Origin: Rhizoclosmatium globosum
Lineage: Eukaryota; Chytridiomycota; Chytridiomycetes; Chytridiales; Chytriomycetaceae
DNA: 64,000 nt
Direction: 5' to 3'
Assembly: GCA_002104985.1 (NCBI GenBank)
Contig: MCGO01000130.1
Coordinates: forward strand, 1-64,000
The notes under the pieces are model-generated. The model searched no databases, was not told the origin of the DNA, and worked only from the letters and a program-made list of their open reading frames with translations. This document shows positions 44,567 through 53,416 of this stretch, piece by piece; the stretch's first letter is position 1, and every line of letters starts with the position of its first letter. A program made the position numbers and the translations under genes.

Positions 44567-44756
44567 ACAAACAACTCATACTAATGTTCATGGCGGCGCT
44601 ATTAGATCCTGCCTGAGAGTGCTCTGTGGAGTGCAAACATCACAACGTTGCCATTTTCAAAATTTAATTATGATCACATGCATTTCCTTTTAAAAATTAA
44701 TTCTACGAGACCTCTGTCGTTGAAGGCGGATTGATTGCGGACGCCACCAAAGAACT

Positions 44757-44764
44757 ATATAAAG
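44757..44764 (+). promoter_or_regulatory. TATA-like box of the secreted HEL-motif gene
   Basis: TATATAAAG occurs about 65 bp upstream of the ATG at 44826. The same box is present in duplicated unit 1 (near 44425). Confidence 0.5.
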
Positions 44765-44825
44765 CAGACGGTATACCCATCTTTTCCTCATTCGAAACAC
44801 CAAAACAAAGAAAACTTTTAAAAAA

Positions 44826-45895
44826 ATGCTCCTCTCTCTTGTCCTTACTGTGGCTTCATTCGTGACTACCGCTCCAGCCACTCGACTTCTTCCACACAAT
44901 GTCTCGTGGCACTTAAAGGATGGCGTTAAGAAGCACGAAGCATTGAATCTTGCCGCTGCCTCTGCTCATTTGACCTACTACGGCGGTCCAGTTATTTCTA
45001 ACGGTAATGCCGCGTATATTTTTTCACATATTATGGGATACTGAAACCTTCATTAGTTGAAGTCCACCCAATTTTCTACGGTGATGCACAATACCAGTCT
45101 CAAACCAATGCCTTTTACGCTGGTGTAGTTCAATCCTCTTGGTACGACGTGTTTGCCCAGTATAACGTGAACCGTGGATCCGCCGTTCCAGGATTCTCAG
45201 TTGCTGCTACAAGTACGACGTTGGATGATGTCAATGACATCCAACCTTTCCTCACCAATTTGATCCAAACTGGCCAAATCAGTCCAACAGCCAACACATA
45301 CTACCCAATTCACTTTGCACCAGGAATCAGTATTACTCAAGGTGGGGGTGCTTCCTGCTCAGTGTTCTGTGCATATCACGGAACCATTGATATTTCTTCC
45401 TTGAACGTTGGCACGCAGTACCTCTTTTACGGAGTTATTCCCGACCAAGGAGGTTCCTGTGCAGGAGGTTGCGGAAGCAACCCATCCCAGATGAACAACA
45501 TGTTCTCCGTTGCGTCTCATGAGCTTGCTGAAGCTGTTACCGATGCCGCTGTTGGTGTTTCCACGAATATCGGGGCTCCAATCGCATGGTACGATCAGAC
45601 GAACGGAGAGAATGGAGATATCTGTAACGCTCAGCAGGGAACAACTGTTGGTGGAGACGGTGTTACTTACGTGGTTCAAAAGACTTGGTCCAATGCTAAC
45701 AACGCGTGTGTGGCTGCTGCTAGTTCTGGCGGAAACGCGTGCGCTCACAGCAAGTGTGTTGCTGGTGTTGCTTTGAGTTCTTCTTGTGACAACTGTGTTG
45801 GTGCTATTATTGCTCAAGACAGCTACTGTGGAACTTCTTCTTGGGACAGTACTTGTATCGGCGAGGTCAGTTCAATCTGTGGTATTACTTGCTAA
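44826..45895 (+). CDS. Secreted protein with SHELAEAVTD motif and C-terminal Cys-rich domain
   Basis: Two exons (44826-45003, 45057-45895) give 338 residues. A signal peptide (MLLSLVLTVASFVTTAPA) leads into YYGGPVISN, HPIFYGDAQYQ, then FCAYHGTID and YGVIPDQGGSC. The motif SHELAEAVTDA is followed by WYDQTNGENGDICNA. HExxE with later Asp and Glu residues looks like a metal site, but I cannot name the enzyme. The last 55 residues form a Cys-rich module (CAHSKC, SSCDNCVG, DSYCGTSSWDSTCIG, SSICGITC) of a type I associate with extracellular proteins of bacteria such as myxobacteria. It is expressed behind a duplicated promoter region. Possible secreted hydrolase; transfer from bacteria is a guess. 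Confidence 0.75.
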
Positions 45896-45923
45896 ATCCA
45901 TTCTTGAAATCCACTGGTGAAAA

Positions 45924-46259
45924 CTAGCTATGTTTTAAAATTTCCCAATTGAGTAGAAATAAAAGAGTTTCTCTGGTAAATGATGAATTCGGGGTGGGAT
46001 CCTTTCGATTTGGCGTGAAGCAACTTCGAGATTTTGTTGGAAGGGCGATGTTATACCGCAACTTGGCATCACTTTGATTGATACGCAGATATCGGTGCAT
46101 TAATTCTACGATGCAACTGTTGAGAAGGATGTTAGAACCTCGAAGCTGTAATTCAGGTAAGAGCAAATATTCACTGTGGATGATGATGAATGACGCTTTT
46201 TGGAACAACGGACAAGCAAAATACTTCATGATTTTGAGGAAAAGATGAAGGGTTTCCAT
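45924..46259 (-). CDS. Unrecognised small protein
   Basis: The ATG at 46259 gives 111 residues (METLHLFLKIMKYFACPLF...). The frame stays open and coding-like further upstream (SELAATQ), so an upstream exon may exist. Features: an amphipathic Leu/Ile/Phe-rich first half, then LRGSNILLNSCIVELMHRYLRI and a basic Ser-rich end. Not recognised; possibly the last exon of a larger or decayed gene. Confidence 0.35.
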   Translation of the reverse strand: METLHLFLKIMKYFACPLFQKASFIIIHSEYLLLPELQLRGSNILLNSCIVELMHRYLRINQSDAKLRYNIALPTKSRSCFTPNRKDPTPNSSFTRETLLFLLNWEILKHS

Positions 46260-46380
46260 TTGTGTTGCAGCCAATTCAGAAATGCGATTCGTAAGCCAAA
46301 GATCACCTCAGCACAAAGAAAGAGGCACAAGGCTTTACTCCATACACCATACACAGTACATACATAAAGCTTAAAAAGGA

Positions 46381-46725
46381 TCACGCCTTGTGTTCCAGAT
46401 CTGCCACCAATCGCACCTGCCCCAGAACATCCTCAGTACCTTCCTCACCATCACAGTCCGCCCACTGCGCCTTCCTCCTGAGCTCCGACACATCCGTCCA
46501 CACGCTCACAAACACAACCAACGCAGCGACAAAACACGCCGAGGACAGACAAGTGTACACTTCAAACGGGACTTGCATCAACATCGAATCGCACTCGGAA
46601 TCGAATCCGCCGAAGCGAGTGCACACTGCCTTGAAGACGGCAAGAACTTGGAAGCTTGCTCCGTTCATAAAGAAGAGGATCGTGGTCAGGAGGCGGGCGT
46701 GCGAGGGTGTCATTGAAGGGACCAT
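46381..46725 (-). CDS. Small two-helix membrane protein, divergent member
   Basis: The ATG at 46725 gives 114 residues. One hydrophobic helix (LLTTILFFMNGASFQVLAVF), two cysteines in a loop (CTRFGGFDSEC), a second helix (CLSSACFVAALVVFVSVW) and a charged C-terminal tail. The layout (helix, Cys-x-Cys loop, helix, then D-V) matches the tandem membrane proteins at 48658 and 49814, so I take it as a distant relative. An earlier ATG at 46860 would add 45 residues, but it lies inside the first exon/intron of the divergent DUF77 gene. Confidence 0.6.
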   Translation of the reverse strand: MVPSMTPSHARLLTTILFFMNGASFQVLAVFKAVCTRFGGFDSECDSMLMQVPFEVYTCLSSACFVAALVVFVSVWTDVSELRRKAQWADCDGEEGTEDVLGQVRLVADLEHKA

Positions 46726-46795
46726 TTTTGAATGTGTGGCTGTTTTTCGGAGAAGATTTATCGTCTGTTCAGAAATTAGAGGTAACAGCTGTGCG

Positions 46796-47112
46796 ATGCT
46801 TACGGTTGCTGATTTCACATTGTCGCCAATGGGAGTTGGACCTTCAGGTGAGTATTCCATGCCATTGAGTTTTGATAGATTAACATTGTTCCCTCGGCAA
46901 TAGTTTCATCTTACATCGCACTCGTTAAACAAGTACTTGACACCCAATGTCCTTTATTAAAAGTTGAATACACGATGCATTCGAATGGGACAAATCTGAC
47001 GGGAGAGTGGGATGCAGTGTTGGAAGTTGTGAAGCAGTGCCGGGATGTTGTGCATGTGCAAGGGGGTGTTGCAAGAGTTGGATGCAGTGTATCAATGTGG
47101 ACGAGTGAATAA
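46796..47112 (+). CDS. Ecm15/DUF77 protein, copy 4
   Basis: Two exons (46796-46847, 46904-47112) give 86 residues. This copy is the best match to the family: MLTVADFTLSPMGVGPSVS at the start, VEYTMHSNGTNLTGEWDAVLE, QCRDVVHVQGGVARVGCSVSM. It stops before the TRxDK end present in copies 1 and 2. The start is 70 bp from the divergent start of the two-helix membrane protein at 46725. Bacterial members of this family bind thiamine and often sit beside transporter genes. Whether the pairing here has meaning is open. Confidence 0.83.
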
Positions 47113-47227
47113 ACAAGAATAAAGCGAAGTATACTCGTTAATGCTAAGGTGACTGTGCCATCTACGTTCATAACGAAAACTCGACCAAACAGAAGCCCCA
47201 ACAAAATCACGCAACAAACCCGATTCA

Positions 47228-48564
47228 ATGGACATAACCTTTCTTGGCACGGCATCTGCGCAGCCATCACCAACACGAAACCATTCATCATTGGCACTTC
47301 GGATTGAAGGAGGTTTGGTTGACTAACCAGGTTTAAAGGAAAGCTGAATTTGAACTGAACAGAAGTGTTCTTGTTTGACTGTGGCGAGGCAACGCAGCAC
47401 CAACTGATCAAATTGAATTCGGATTCTTCGTTGGTTGTGCAAGATCCACTGGACTCAACTCAAGTGGGAAGCACGCCTCGACTGGCTCGCATCAATGCCA
47501 TCTTTCTCACGTACGATTGCCCTATTAATTAAGCTATTACAAACTATTACATGCATCGTAGCTTATTATTACACAGCCATCTTCACGGCGACCACTGCTT
47601 CGGCCTTCCTGGTCTCCTGTGCACAGCTGGATCCGTTGTACGACTCGATGCCGAAACAGTCCCTATTAATCCAATCCACATTTACGGTCCAAGTGGAACT
47701 AAAAACTATGTGCGAAATGCCCTGCTTCACACAATATCGCGAGTTGGGCGGGGCTTTGTGATCCATGAACTCCTCCTTCCTTCAGACTCACCATCAACCA
47801 CAGCTCCACATATCGACGAACAACTCGGTGAAGATTACCAACCTGAAACAATCAACGATGGCGTATTCTGGAAAATACCTTCCCCCTCCCAATCCCCCTC
47901 CAAACTCTCCACCTTCTCCATAAAAGCAGCCCCAATCCCCCACACAGTCCCTACAATCGGCTACCTCCTCGCAGAACCCTCCCTCCCCGGAAAACTGCGT
48001 GCAGATCTCATAACTCCCCACCTCCTCCGCAACAAAGAAGCTCTCAACCTCAAAAACCCTCTCTCCCTCCTCGCAAAATTCAAATCAAGCAACGAACCCA
48101 TCCACCTACCCGACGGAACTATCCTCCACCCCTCTGAATACACAGACCCTCCGAAACGAGGACGTCGCGTCGTGATACTTGGAGACACATCGAACGCTTT
48201 GGATTCCTCTTTCCCAGCGCTCATTGATACACTGGACCCACCTTCTATCGTCGACCTCGTCATTCACGAATCCACAAACGCGTGTTTGAAGTCAGACATT
48301 GAATCAGGACTGACTCCCGATCAAGTCCTTCAGACGACCCAGGAGCATGGACATTCGACGCCGGACCTTGCCGCACGCTTTGCGAAGCGTGTGGGTGCGA
48401 GGAAACTTGTTTTGAATCATTTTAGTAGTCGGTATAAGGGGGATTCGTCTGTGGAAAGTCTTGGTGTTATGGATGAAGTGCGCATGTTGGCGGTGAATGA
48501 GTTTGGGTCTGAGAATGTGGTTTGTGCAAGGGATTTTATGCAGGTGCGAGTTGTTGCGGAATAA
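47228..48564 (+). CDS. tRNase Z (ELAC1-type, short form)
   Basis: Three exons (47228-47312, 47363-47510, 47577-48564) give 406 residues. The enzyme cuts the 3' trailer from pre-tRNA. The start MDITFLGTASAQPSPTRN and the metal-binding THLHGDHCFGLPGLL (HxHxDH) are those of the tRNase Z branch of metallo-beta-lactamases. ILGDTSN holds the conserved Asp, VIHEST the next His, and HGHST precedes the final His in LNHFSSRY. The intron before the HxHxDH motif splits the codon of the preceding Thr. Longer than bacterial RNase Z, shorter than the double-length Trz1 form. Intact. Confidence 0.93.
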
Positions 48565-48657
48565 ATTACTTGTAAATGCGTTGCATGAAGCTGTGTTGAT
48601 GATATGACACACTTCAGGTCTCTCATATGTCATTTGTTTGAGCCATTGAAAGATACA

Positions 48658-48969
48658 TCATCTCAGCTTTTCTATGCCAGATTCTCCTTTCTCCCGCAGA
48701 TTCAGTTCTTGTTCTGGTGCATCCACCGATACATGCACATCAATCAAGAATCGAATAGTGCAAACTCCCGTAGCGAAAAACAATAGAGTCGCAAGGCAGA
48801 GATATCCCAATATGGGTCTTTCATTTGCACGAGTCAGTTCACAATGACCTTGATCAATACAACGCCACTGGAGCAAAGCCATAACCTCAAATACGGTGCC
48901 CATGAAGCCAAGTAGACATATAGCGAGAAAGCGTTGTTGAAGATAGGCGTTTGCATCCGTGAGTGGCAT
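48658..48969 (-). CDS. Small two-helix membrane protein, copy 1 of array
   Basis: The ATG at 48969 gives 103 residues. MPLTDANAYLQQRF is followed by helix 1 (AICLLGFMGTVFEVMALL), a loop with two Cys (RCIDQGHC), and helix 2 (LGYLCLATLLFFATGVCTIRF), ending in a charged tail. It is clearly homologous to the protein at 49814. It lies convergent to tRNase Z, 93 bp away. Function unknown. Confidence 0.65.
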   Translation of the reverse strand: MPLTDANAYLQQRFLAICLLGFMGTVFEVMALLQWRCIDQGHCELTRANERPILGYLCLATLLFFATGVCTIRFLIDVHVSVDAPEQELNLREKGESGIEKLR

Positions 48970-49394
48970 TTGTGTTAATATCAATTTTATCATAACGGCC
49001 AAAGCAATCAAAACACAAAAGTCAACCCCAACTGCCGCTCTAGAAAACCTTCATGACATAAAACGTGTCTTGCACTTTTTAGTCTGAAGAAATGTTGTAT
49101 AAAAAGTCGGTCCCATCTCAAAGAGAACCGTGAATAACTCGGTCCTTCGGCGACTGGTCTTTGCTTCAAATCTCCATCTTTTCCATCTTCTTGTTTTGCC
49201 CCTTTGCATAGCTTTGGCTTCTTGTAGCTGTTGTCGGGATGGTTTAAAACCAAGGTTGTAATCTAGACTGACATGCTGAATGAGAGGGAATTGCCAAAAA
49301 AAAACAAACGACTATTATTAACTGTCGCTTTATAGTATGCCATATACCCCGAACCTTTTCCACTCACATGAACCGAGGCTCTTTGTAGTTAATT
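48970..49394. other. Intergenic, no gene seen
   Basis: About 425 bp upstream of a live two-helix protein gene. Nothing recognised beyond a probable promoter. Confidence 0.5.
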
Positions 49395-49612
49395 CGCTTG
49401 ACAACACCTCAAAATCTCTCCAATGTCACATAGCATAAACACTAGCCCAAAGAAACGATAAAGCAGCAAAATAAATACAATATTTTAGCATGGAAACTCG
49501 ATTCGGAAGTATCGGTTTGCATTTCCCAAAATCAAAGACCGCAACGCCAATAATCTCGAACCTCATATCCGCAAATCAAAAAGGACGTAAGATGAAGAAG
49601 CGTTGATAGAGA
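49395..49612 (-). pseudogene. Relic of two-helix membrane protein
   Basis: Read on the minus strand, the sequence gives YQRFFILRPF, stop, MRFEIIGVAV, GKCKPILPNRV, YCIYFAALSFLWASVYAM, stop, HWRDFE. Each block lines up with the live protein at 49814 (YQRF, FEILAF, GDCKPTLANQV, YICFAALSFLGAGLCAM, HWRDVE). Two in-frame stops and lost start mark it as dead. Confidence 0.75.
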
Positions 49613-49813
49613 CGCCGGAGTACATCACGGTGTAAAAGTTTAGATAACCGTTTGTTCCTCTAAATGTGGGCTGCAAGAATTTTTCCCATTGCATCTCTTT
49701 GCCATATCTCATCTCTCTTCTGGGACTCATCATTCAATTCATTCTTTTTGGATCATAGCCACGAAGCAGGTAGATTTAAAAGTATATTACAGTCTATTAT
49801 GCATACAAAGACA

Positions 49814-50170
49814 TCAAACTAATTGTTGAACACAACAGACACAACCTTCCTCCTTTTTCACATTCATATACTTATCAAATTTGTCTCCCCTCTCATGCAC
49901 CAGTTCCCTCACCGCAAGCACACTGACCAACAATTCAACATCCCTCCAATGTTGCATAGCACAAAGACCAGCCCCAAGAAACGACAAGGCAGCAAAACAA
50001 ATGTATGCCAGCACAGGTACTTGGTTTGCAAGCGTCGGTTTACAATCCCCAAGATCAACACATCGCCACCGCAGAAACGCGAGGATCTCGAACGTCATTC
50101 CTGCGAACCCGAGAAGACACATGGTGCTGAAGCGTTGGTAAAGGAAGGCGGTTGCCTCCGAGAGTGGCAT
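49814..50170 (-). CDS. Small two-helix membrane protein, copy 2 of array
   Basis: The ATG at 50170 gives 118 residues; the start matches that of the copy at 48658 (MPLSEATAFLYQRF). Helix 1 is CLLGFAGMTFEILAFL, the loop has RCVDLGDC, helix 2 is LAYICFAALSFLGAGLCAM, and HWRDVE begins a charged tail that ends in CVCCVQQLV. An upstream in-frame extension exists but lacks homology. Function unknown; the conserved Cys pair may form a disulfide in the loop. Confidence 0.65.
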   Translation of the reverse strand: MPLSEATAFLYQRFSTMCLLGFAGMTFEILAFLRWRCVDLGDCKPTLANQVPVLAYICFAALSFLGAGLCAMQHWRDVELLVSVLAVRELVHERGDKFDKYMNVKKEEGCVCCVQQLV

Positions 50171-50399
50171 TTTCGAAGAAAAAATTGGTCTTTTGAAACC
50201 CACGATATTGTAAGTGCGATGGGTAAAAATCCAACAAGCCCAAAATCCAAGGGAGCACTGTATCTGTTTTAAGTCTCTCTATTGACAATTCTTTGATACT
50301 CAGTGATTCCAAAGATACTGCTTAAAATGTTCATGGCGGTTGTACGTGTTGGGAATCAACGTAAGTTGAAAAATCTGACAAATTCTTTTTTCTTCTTCT

Positions 50400-50780
50400 C
50401 AAACAGAAAATGCATTCTGTAATCCTCGAAAATCTGTCAAGAGTCGAATAGCACAAGTGCCGGATGCAAGGCATAGTATTTTGCCAAATTAGAGACATAT
50501 GTTCAACACTCTCCCAAATCAAAACCTCTCAATTGAAATAACACAGTTACATTGACCAACGTGCCTGAAAACAAAAAAAGAAAAAATTTCAGAAAGTGTA
50601 GACTTGGTGATGAAGACTTTGATTGAAGTCCGTGTGTAGTAGTCAAAGAATGGTTTTCAACCAGTTCCTCAACTAGCCACATCAATATCTTTATGGCAGC
50701 CGCATTTCCAAAGCAAGAATGCCAAAAACCTCAAACAGCGTGTCCGAAATTCCAAGAAAAGTAGGTGTTCTCGTAACCGA
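50400..50780 (-). pseudogene. Second relic of two-helix membrane protein
   Basis: Minus-strand fragments FLGISDTLFEVFGILALEM and ICL, stop, GKILCLASGTCAIRLLTDF correspond to helices 1 and 2 of the array proteins (compare LCLATLLFFATGVCTIRFLIDV at 48658). The stretches are in different frames and are separated by unrelated sequence. Dead copy. Confidence 0.6.
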
Positions 50781-51209
50781 GTGTCATTTTTGCAACAATT
50801 TTTTCAGGACGTAAACTTCGCCACGAATCTCAGCATAAGATTCAGAGTGTCTTTGCACTTTCAGCGACGGGAAGACACTGAACAGGAATCCGACGCATAC
50901 AACTCGGTGCTTCGGCTACTGTCCTGCGTTTCGGATATCCATCGCAATTTCTTGTTGGTTCATCTTCAACTTATCATAAAAATGGACCCGCTGTTGGCCT
51001 ACAAGGATTGTTCTTGAGTTGTACAATTCTTTCGTATGGATGATAGAACTGACTCATCCATCAAGCTTTTTATAATTTATTTGCATTCTGTATTTTTGTT
51101 AATTTTGAGTCAACGTGGTGGCTTTTGGATTTCAAATGGATTCATTGAAAAGAGGCAATCAAATTCCCCCAATCACAAACTCAACAAAAAACAAAAAAGT
51201 TCAAAGACA
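50781..51209. other. Intergenic, no gene seen
   Basis: About 430 bp between the dead membrane-protein copy and the first dehydrogenase. No convincing coding sequence. Confidence 0.5.
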
Positions 51210-52190
51210 ATGGCAACCACAGTCTTCACGGCTGCCTCCACCGCAGAAGAAGTAGCAACGGCCTACCAATCACAAGTCCAAGGCAAAACGATCCTCATAA
51301 CTGGTGGAAACACTGGCTTGGGCCTCGAGACCGCAAAGCAACTCGCTGGCCATGGAGCAACTGTCATCTTCACCTCTCGTTCTGAAAAGAATGGAGAAGC
51401 CGCAGTTAAAACAATCAAGGAAGCTTACCCTTCAGCCAACGTCACATTTCTCCAAATGGATCTCGCGTCTGTCCAATCAGTCAAGGCCTTTGCTACTCAA
51501 TTCCTCGCAACGTACTCAACACTGAATATCTTGATCAACAACGCCGGTGTAATGGCCTGTCCAAAGACGTTCACAACTGACGGCTTTGAAACCCAATTTG
51601 GCGTCAACCACCTTGGCCATTTCTACCTAACCCAACTCCTCCTCCCTCTCCTCCTAAAATCAGCCTCAAAAGCGTTTCCTTCTCGAATCGTCACGCTCTC
51701 CTCCGTCGGCCAATTCTTTTACGCACCACCCGAAGGAATTATGTTTGACGACTTGAACGCAGACCAGTCATACAACTCCTGGGTTCGTTACGGCCACGCA
51801 AAGCTCGCGAACGTGTTGTTTGCAAAAGAGATCAATGCACGGTATGCCTCCAAGAACTTGATTTCTGTGGCAGTGCATCCAGGGATGGTGATTGGAACGG
51901 ATTTGAAGCGGCACTTTGATTTTTGGAATGTTATTGATACGGTGTGGCAGGTTGCAACGAAGCCGGGTGCCTTGGGGGTTGTGATGGGGGAACGGAACAA
52001 GAGTATTCCAGAGGGTGCTTCGACTACCGTGCTTTGCGCTGTTGGGAGCGATATTGCTGGCGGAGGGTTTTATTATGATTGTAAGATCAGTGAAGGGGAA
52101 AAGTTGCATCCATTGGCTGGTGATGCTGATTTGGCGAAACGTTTGTGGGATGTCAGTGAGAAGCTTGTTGCTGACGCATTGAAAAAGTAG
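51210..52190 (+). CDS. Short-chain dehydrogenase (WWOX/retinol dehydrogenase-like), intact
   Basis: An intronless gene of 326 residues from the ATG at 51210. It is a classical SDR with an NAD(P) fold: ILITGGNTGLGLETAKQL (TGxxxGxG), the SRSEKN stretch after beta 2 that favours [16 protein letters not shown] (NNAG), the Ser in TLSSVGQ, YGHAKLAN (the catalytic YxxxK) and VHPGMVIGTDLKR. The N-terminal start FTAASTAEEVATAYQSQV is shared with the two tandem copies downstream. The substrate is unknown. It is the only undamaged member of the array. Confidence 0.9.
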   Translation: MATTVFTAASTAEEVATAYQSQVQGKTILITGGNTGLGLETAKQLAGHGATVIFTSRSEKNGEAAVKTIKEAYPSANVTFLQMDLASVQSVKAFATQFLATYSTLNILINNAGVMACPKTFTTDGFETQFGVNHLGHFYLTQLLLPLLLKSASKAFPSRIVTLSSVGQFFYAPPEGIMFDDLNADQSYNSWVRYGHAKLANVLFAKEINARYASKNLISVAVHPGMVIGTDLKRHFDFWNVIDTVWQVATKPGALGVVMGERNKSIPEGASTTVLCAVGSDIAGGGFYYDCKISEGEKLHPLAGDADLAKRLWDVSEKLVADALKK

Positions 52191-52310
52191 TCTCTATGGA
52201 TTTTCCTAAATATTTATATTTTTCCTTTACATCTATGAGGCATTATTAGTAAAGTTTAACATCACGTTTTCAAAGTTTCAAGCCTGGTTGAAGAAACCAG
52301 AGACAAATCA

Positions 52311-53294
52311 ATGAGCAAAGACCGAGCCCCACCCACCTTCACTGCAGCCTCAACCGCCGAGCAAGTCGCCGATGCCTTCCAAGAAGACTGCCTCGGAAAG
52401 ACAGTTATCGTTACCGGGGCAAACACGGGAATCGGGCTTGAAACCGCCAAACAACTTGCGGGCCACGGCGCCACAGTTGTCCTGACTTCTCGCTCAGAAA
52501 AGAACGGCGAAGAAGCAATTGCCTCGATCAAGAAGGTGTACCCAACTGCCAATGCCGTCTGTTACTCCCTCGATCTCTCTTCACTTAAATGAGTCAAGGC
52601 ATTTGCCGATCAGTTCATCGCAAACCACTCTCAATTACACATTCTGGTTAATAATGCGGGTGTCATGGCCTGTCCAAAGTCGCTGACTGTCGATGGATTT
52701 GAAACCCAATTTGGCGTGAACCACCTTGGCCATTTCTATTTAACTCAACTGCTTCTTCCACTTCTTCTCAAGACTGGAACTGCCCAGACTCCAGCCCGTA
52801 TTGTGAATCTCTCCTCCACTGCACAGCACCTTTTCGCTCCAAAGGAAGGAATCTTGTTCGATGACTTGGACGCCTCCAAAGCATACAACCCATGGGTTCG
52901 CTATGGTCACAGCAAGCTCGCCAACGTGCTTTTCGCAAAGGAGCTTAATAATCGCTACAGATTGCAGCACGTTATCTCCGTTTCGCTCCACCCGGGTGTG
53001 ATCTTCTCATCTGACTTGTACCGCTACTCAAGCTTTTCAAGTTTGATGAATGCCGTTGCCAATATTCTCAAAAGACCCAAAGAGCTCTTGCGTAATCTAA
53101 CTGAACGGAGCAAGACCATTCCTGAAGGAGCTGCTACAACTGTTCTTTGTGCTTTGGGACCTATCGAAGGAGGAGGATATTACTATGATTGCAAGATGAG
53201 TAAGGGAGAAGGCTTGCATTCTAAAGCAAATGATGCGGAATTGGCTAATAAGTTGTGGGAAGTGAGTGAGAAGCTTATCGCTGAAAAGCTTTGA
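52311..53294 (+). pseudogene. Short-chain dehydrogenase, second copy, one nonsense codon
   Basis: The start at 52311 and the whole frame to 53294 match the first copy ([40 protein letters not shown]). A single TGA at 52590-52592 sits where the intact paralogue has TCA (Ser), just before VKAF. Everything else, including Tyr and Lys of the active site, is kept. Hence a very young dead gene, or a gene with efficient readthrough. Confidence 0.85.
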
Positions 53295-53416
53295 TTTGAC
53301 TCGCATTTATCTTTTACGTTGTTCATTTATTTTGATATACAAATCTATTAGTCTTATAAGTTAGATAGTGGAAACTGGGCGCACATTCAAAAATAAGCTG
53401 ATTTCAAACCATCGAA

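Larger units (their letters stand above)
44134..44799 (+). repeat. Tandem duplication, two 333-bp units, of a promoter region
   Basis: Unit 1 is 44134-44466 and unit 2 is 44467-44799. They are nearly identical; differences I see include AGCAACAG versus AGCAATAG, TTGCGAACG versus TTGCGGACG, GTTATACC versus GGTATACC and CATCATTTCC versus CATCTTTTCC. Each contains a 32-bp hairpin and a TATAAAG box. The second unit ends 26 bp before the ATG of the secreted protein at 44826, so the duplication doubles that gene's upstream region. Confidence 0.92.

Noticed and set aside
44067..44636. Two similar minus-strand open frames (MHSTEHSQAGSN...) as a pair of small paralogous genes.
   Set aside because: They are the same stretch of the 333-bp tandem duplication read backwards; they run through the hairpin and have no sign of coding constraint.
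46388..46903. Plus-strand frame opposite the two-helix membrane protein at 46381.
   Set aside because: The minus-strand frame has helices, Cys loop and family resemblance; the plus-strand frame has none and begins with a non-ATG codon.
52590..52592. TGA in dehydrogenase copy 2 read as selenocysteine.
   Set aside because: The intact paralogue has Ser (TCA) there, the site is not catalytic, and no selenocysteine element is visible.
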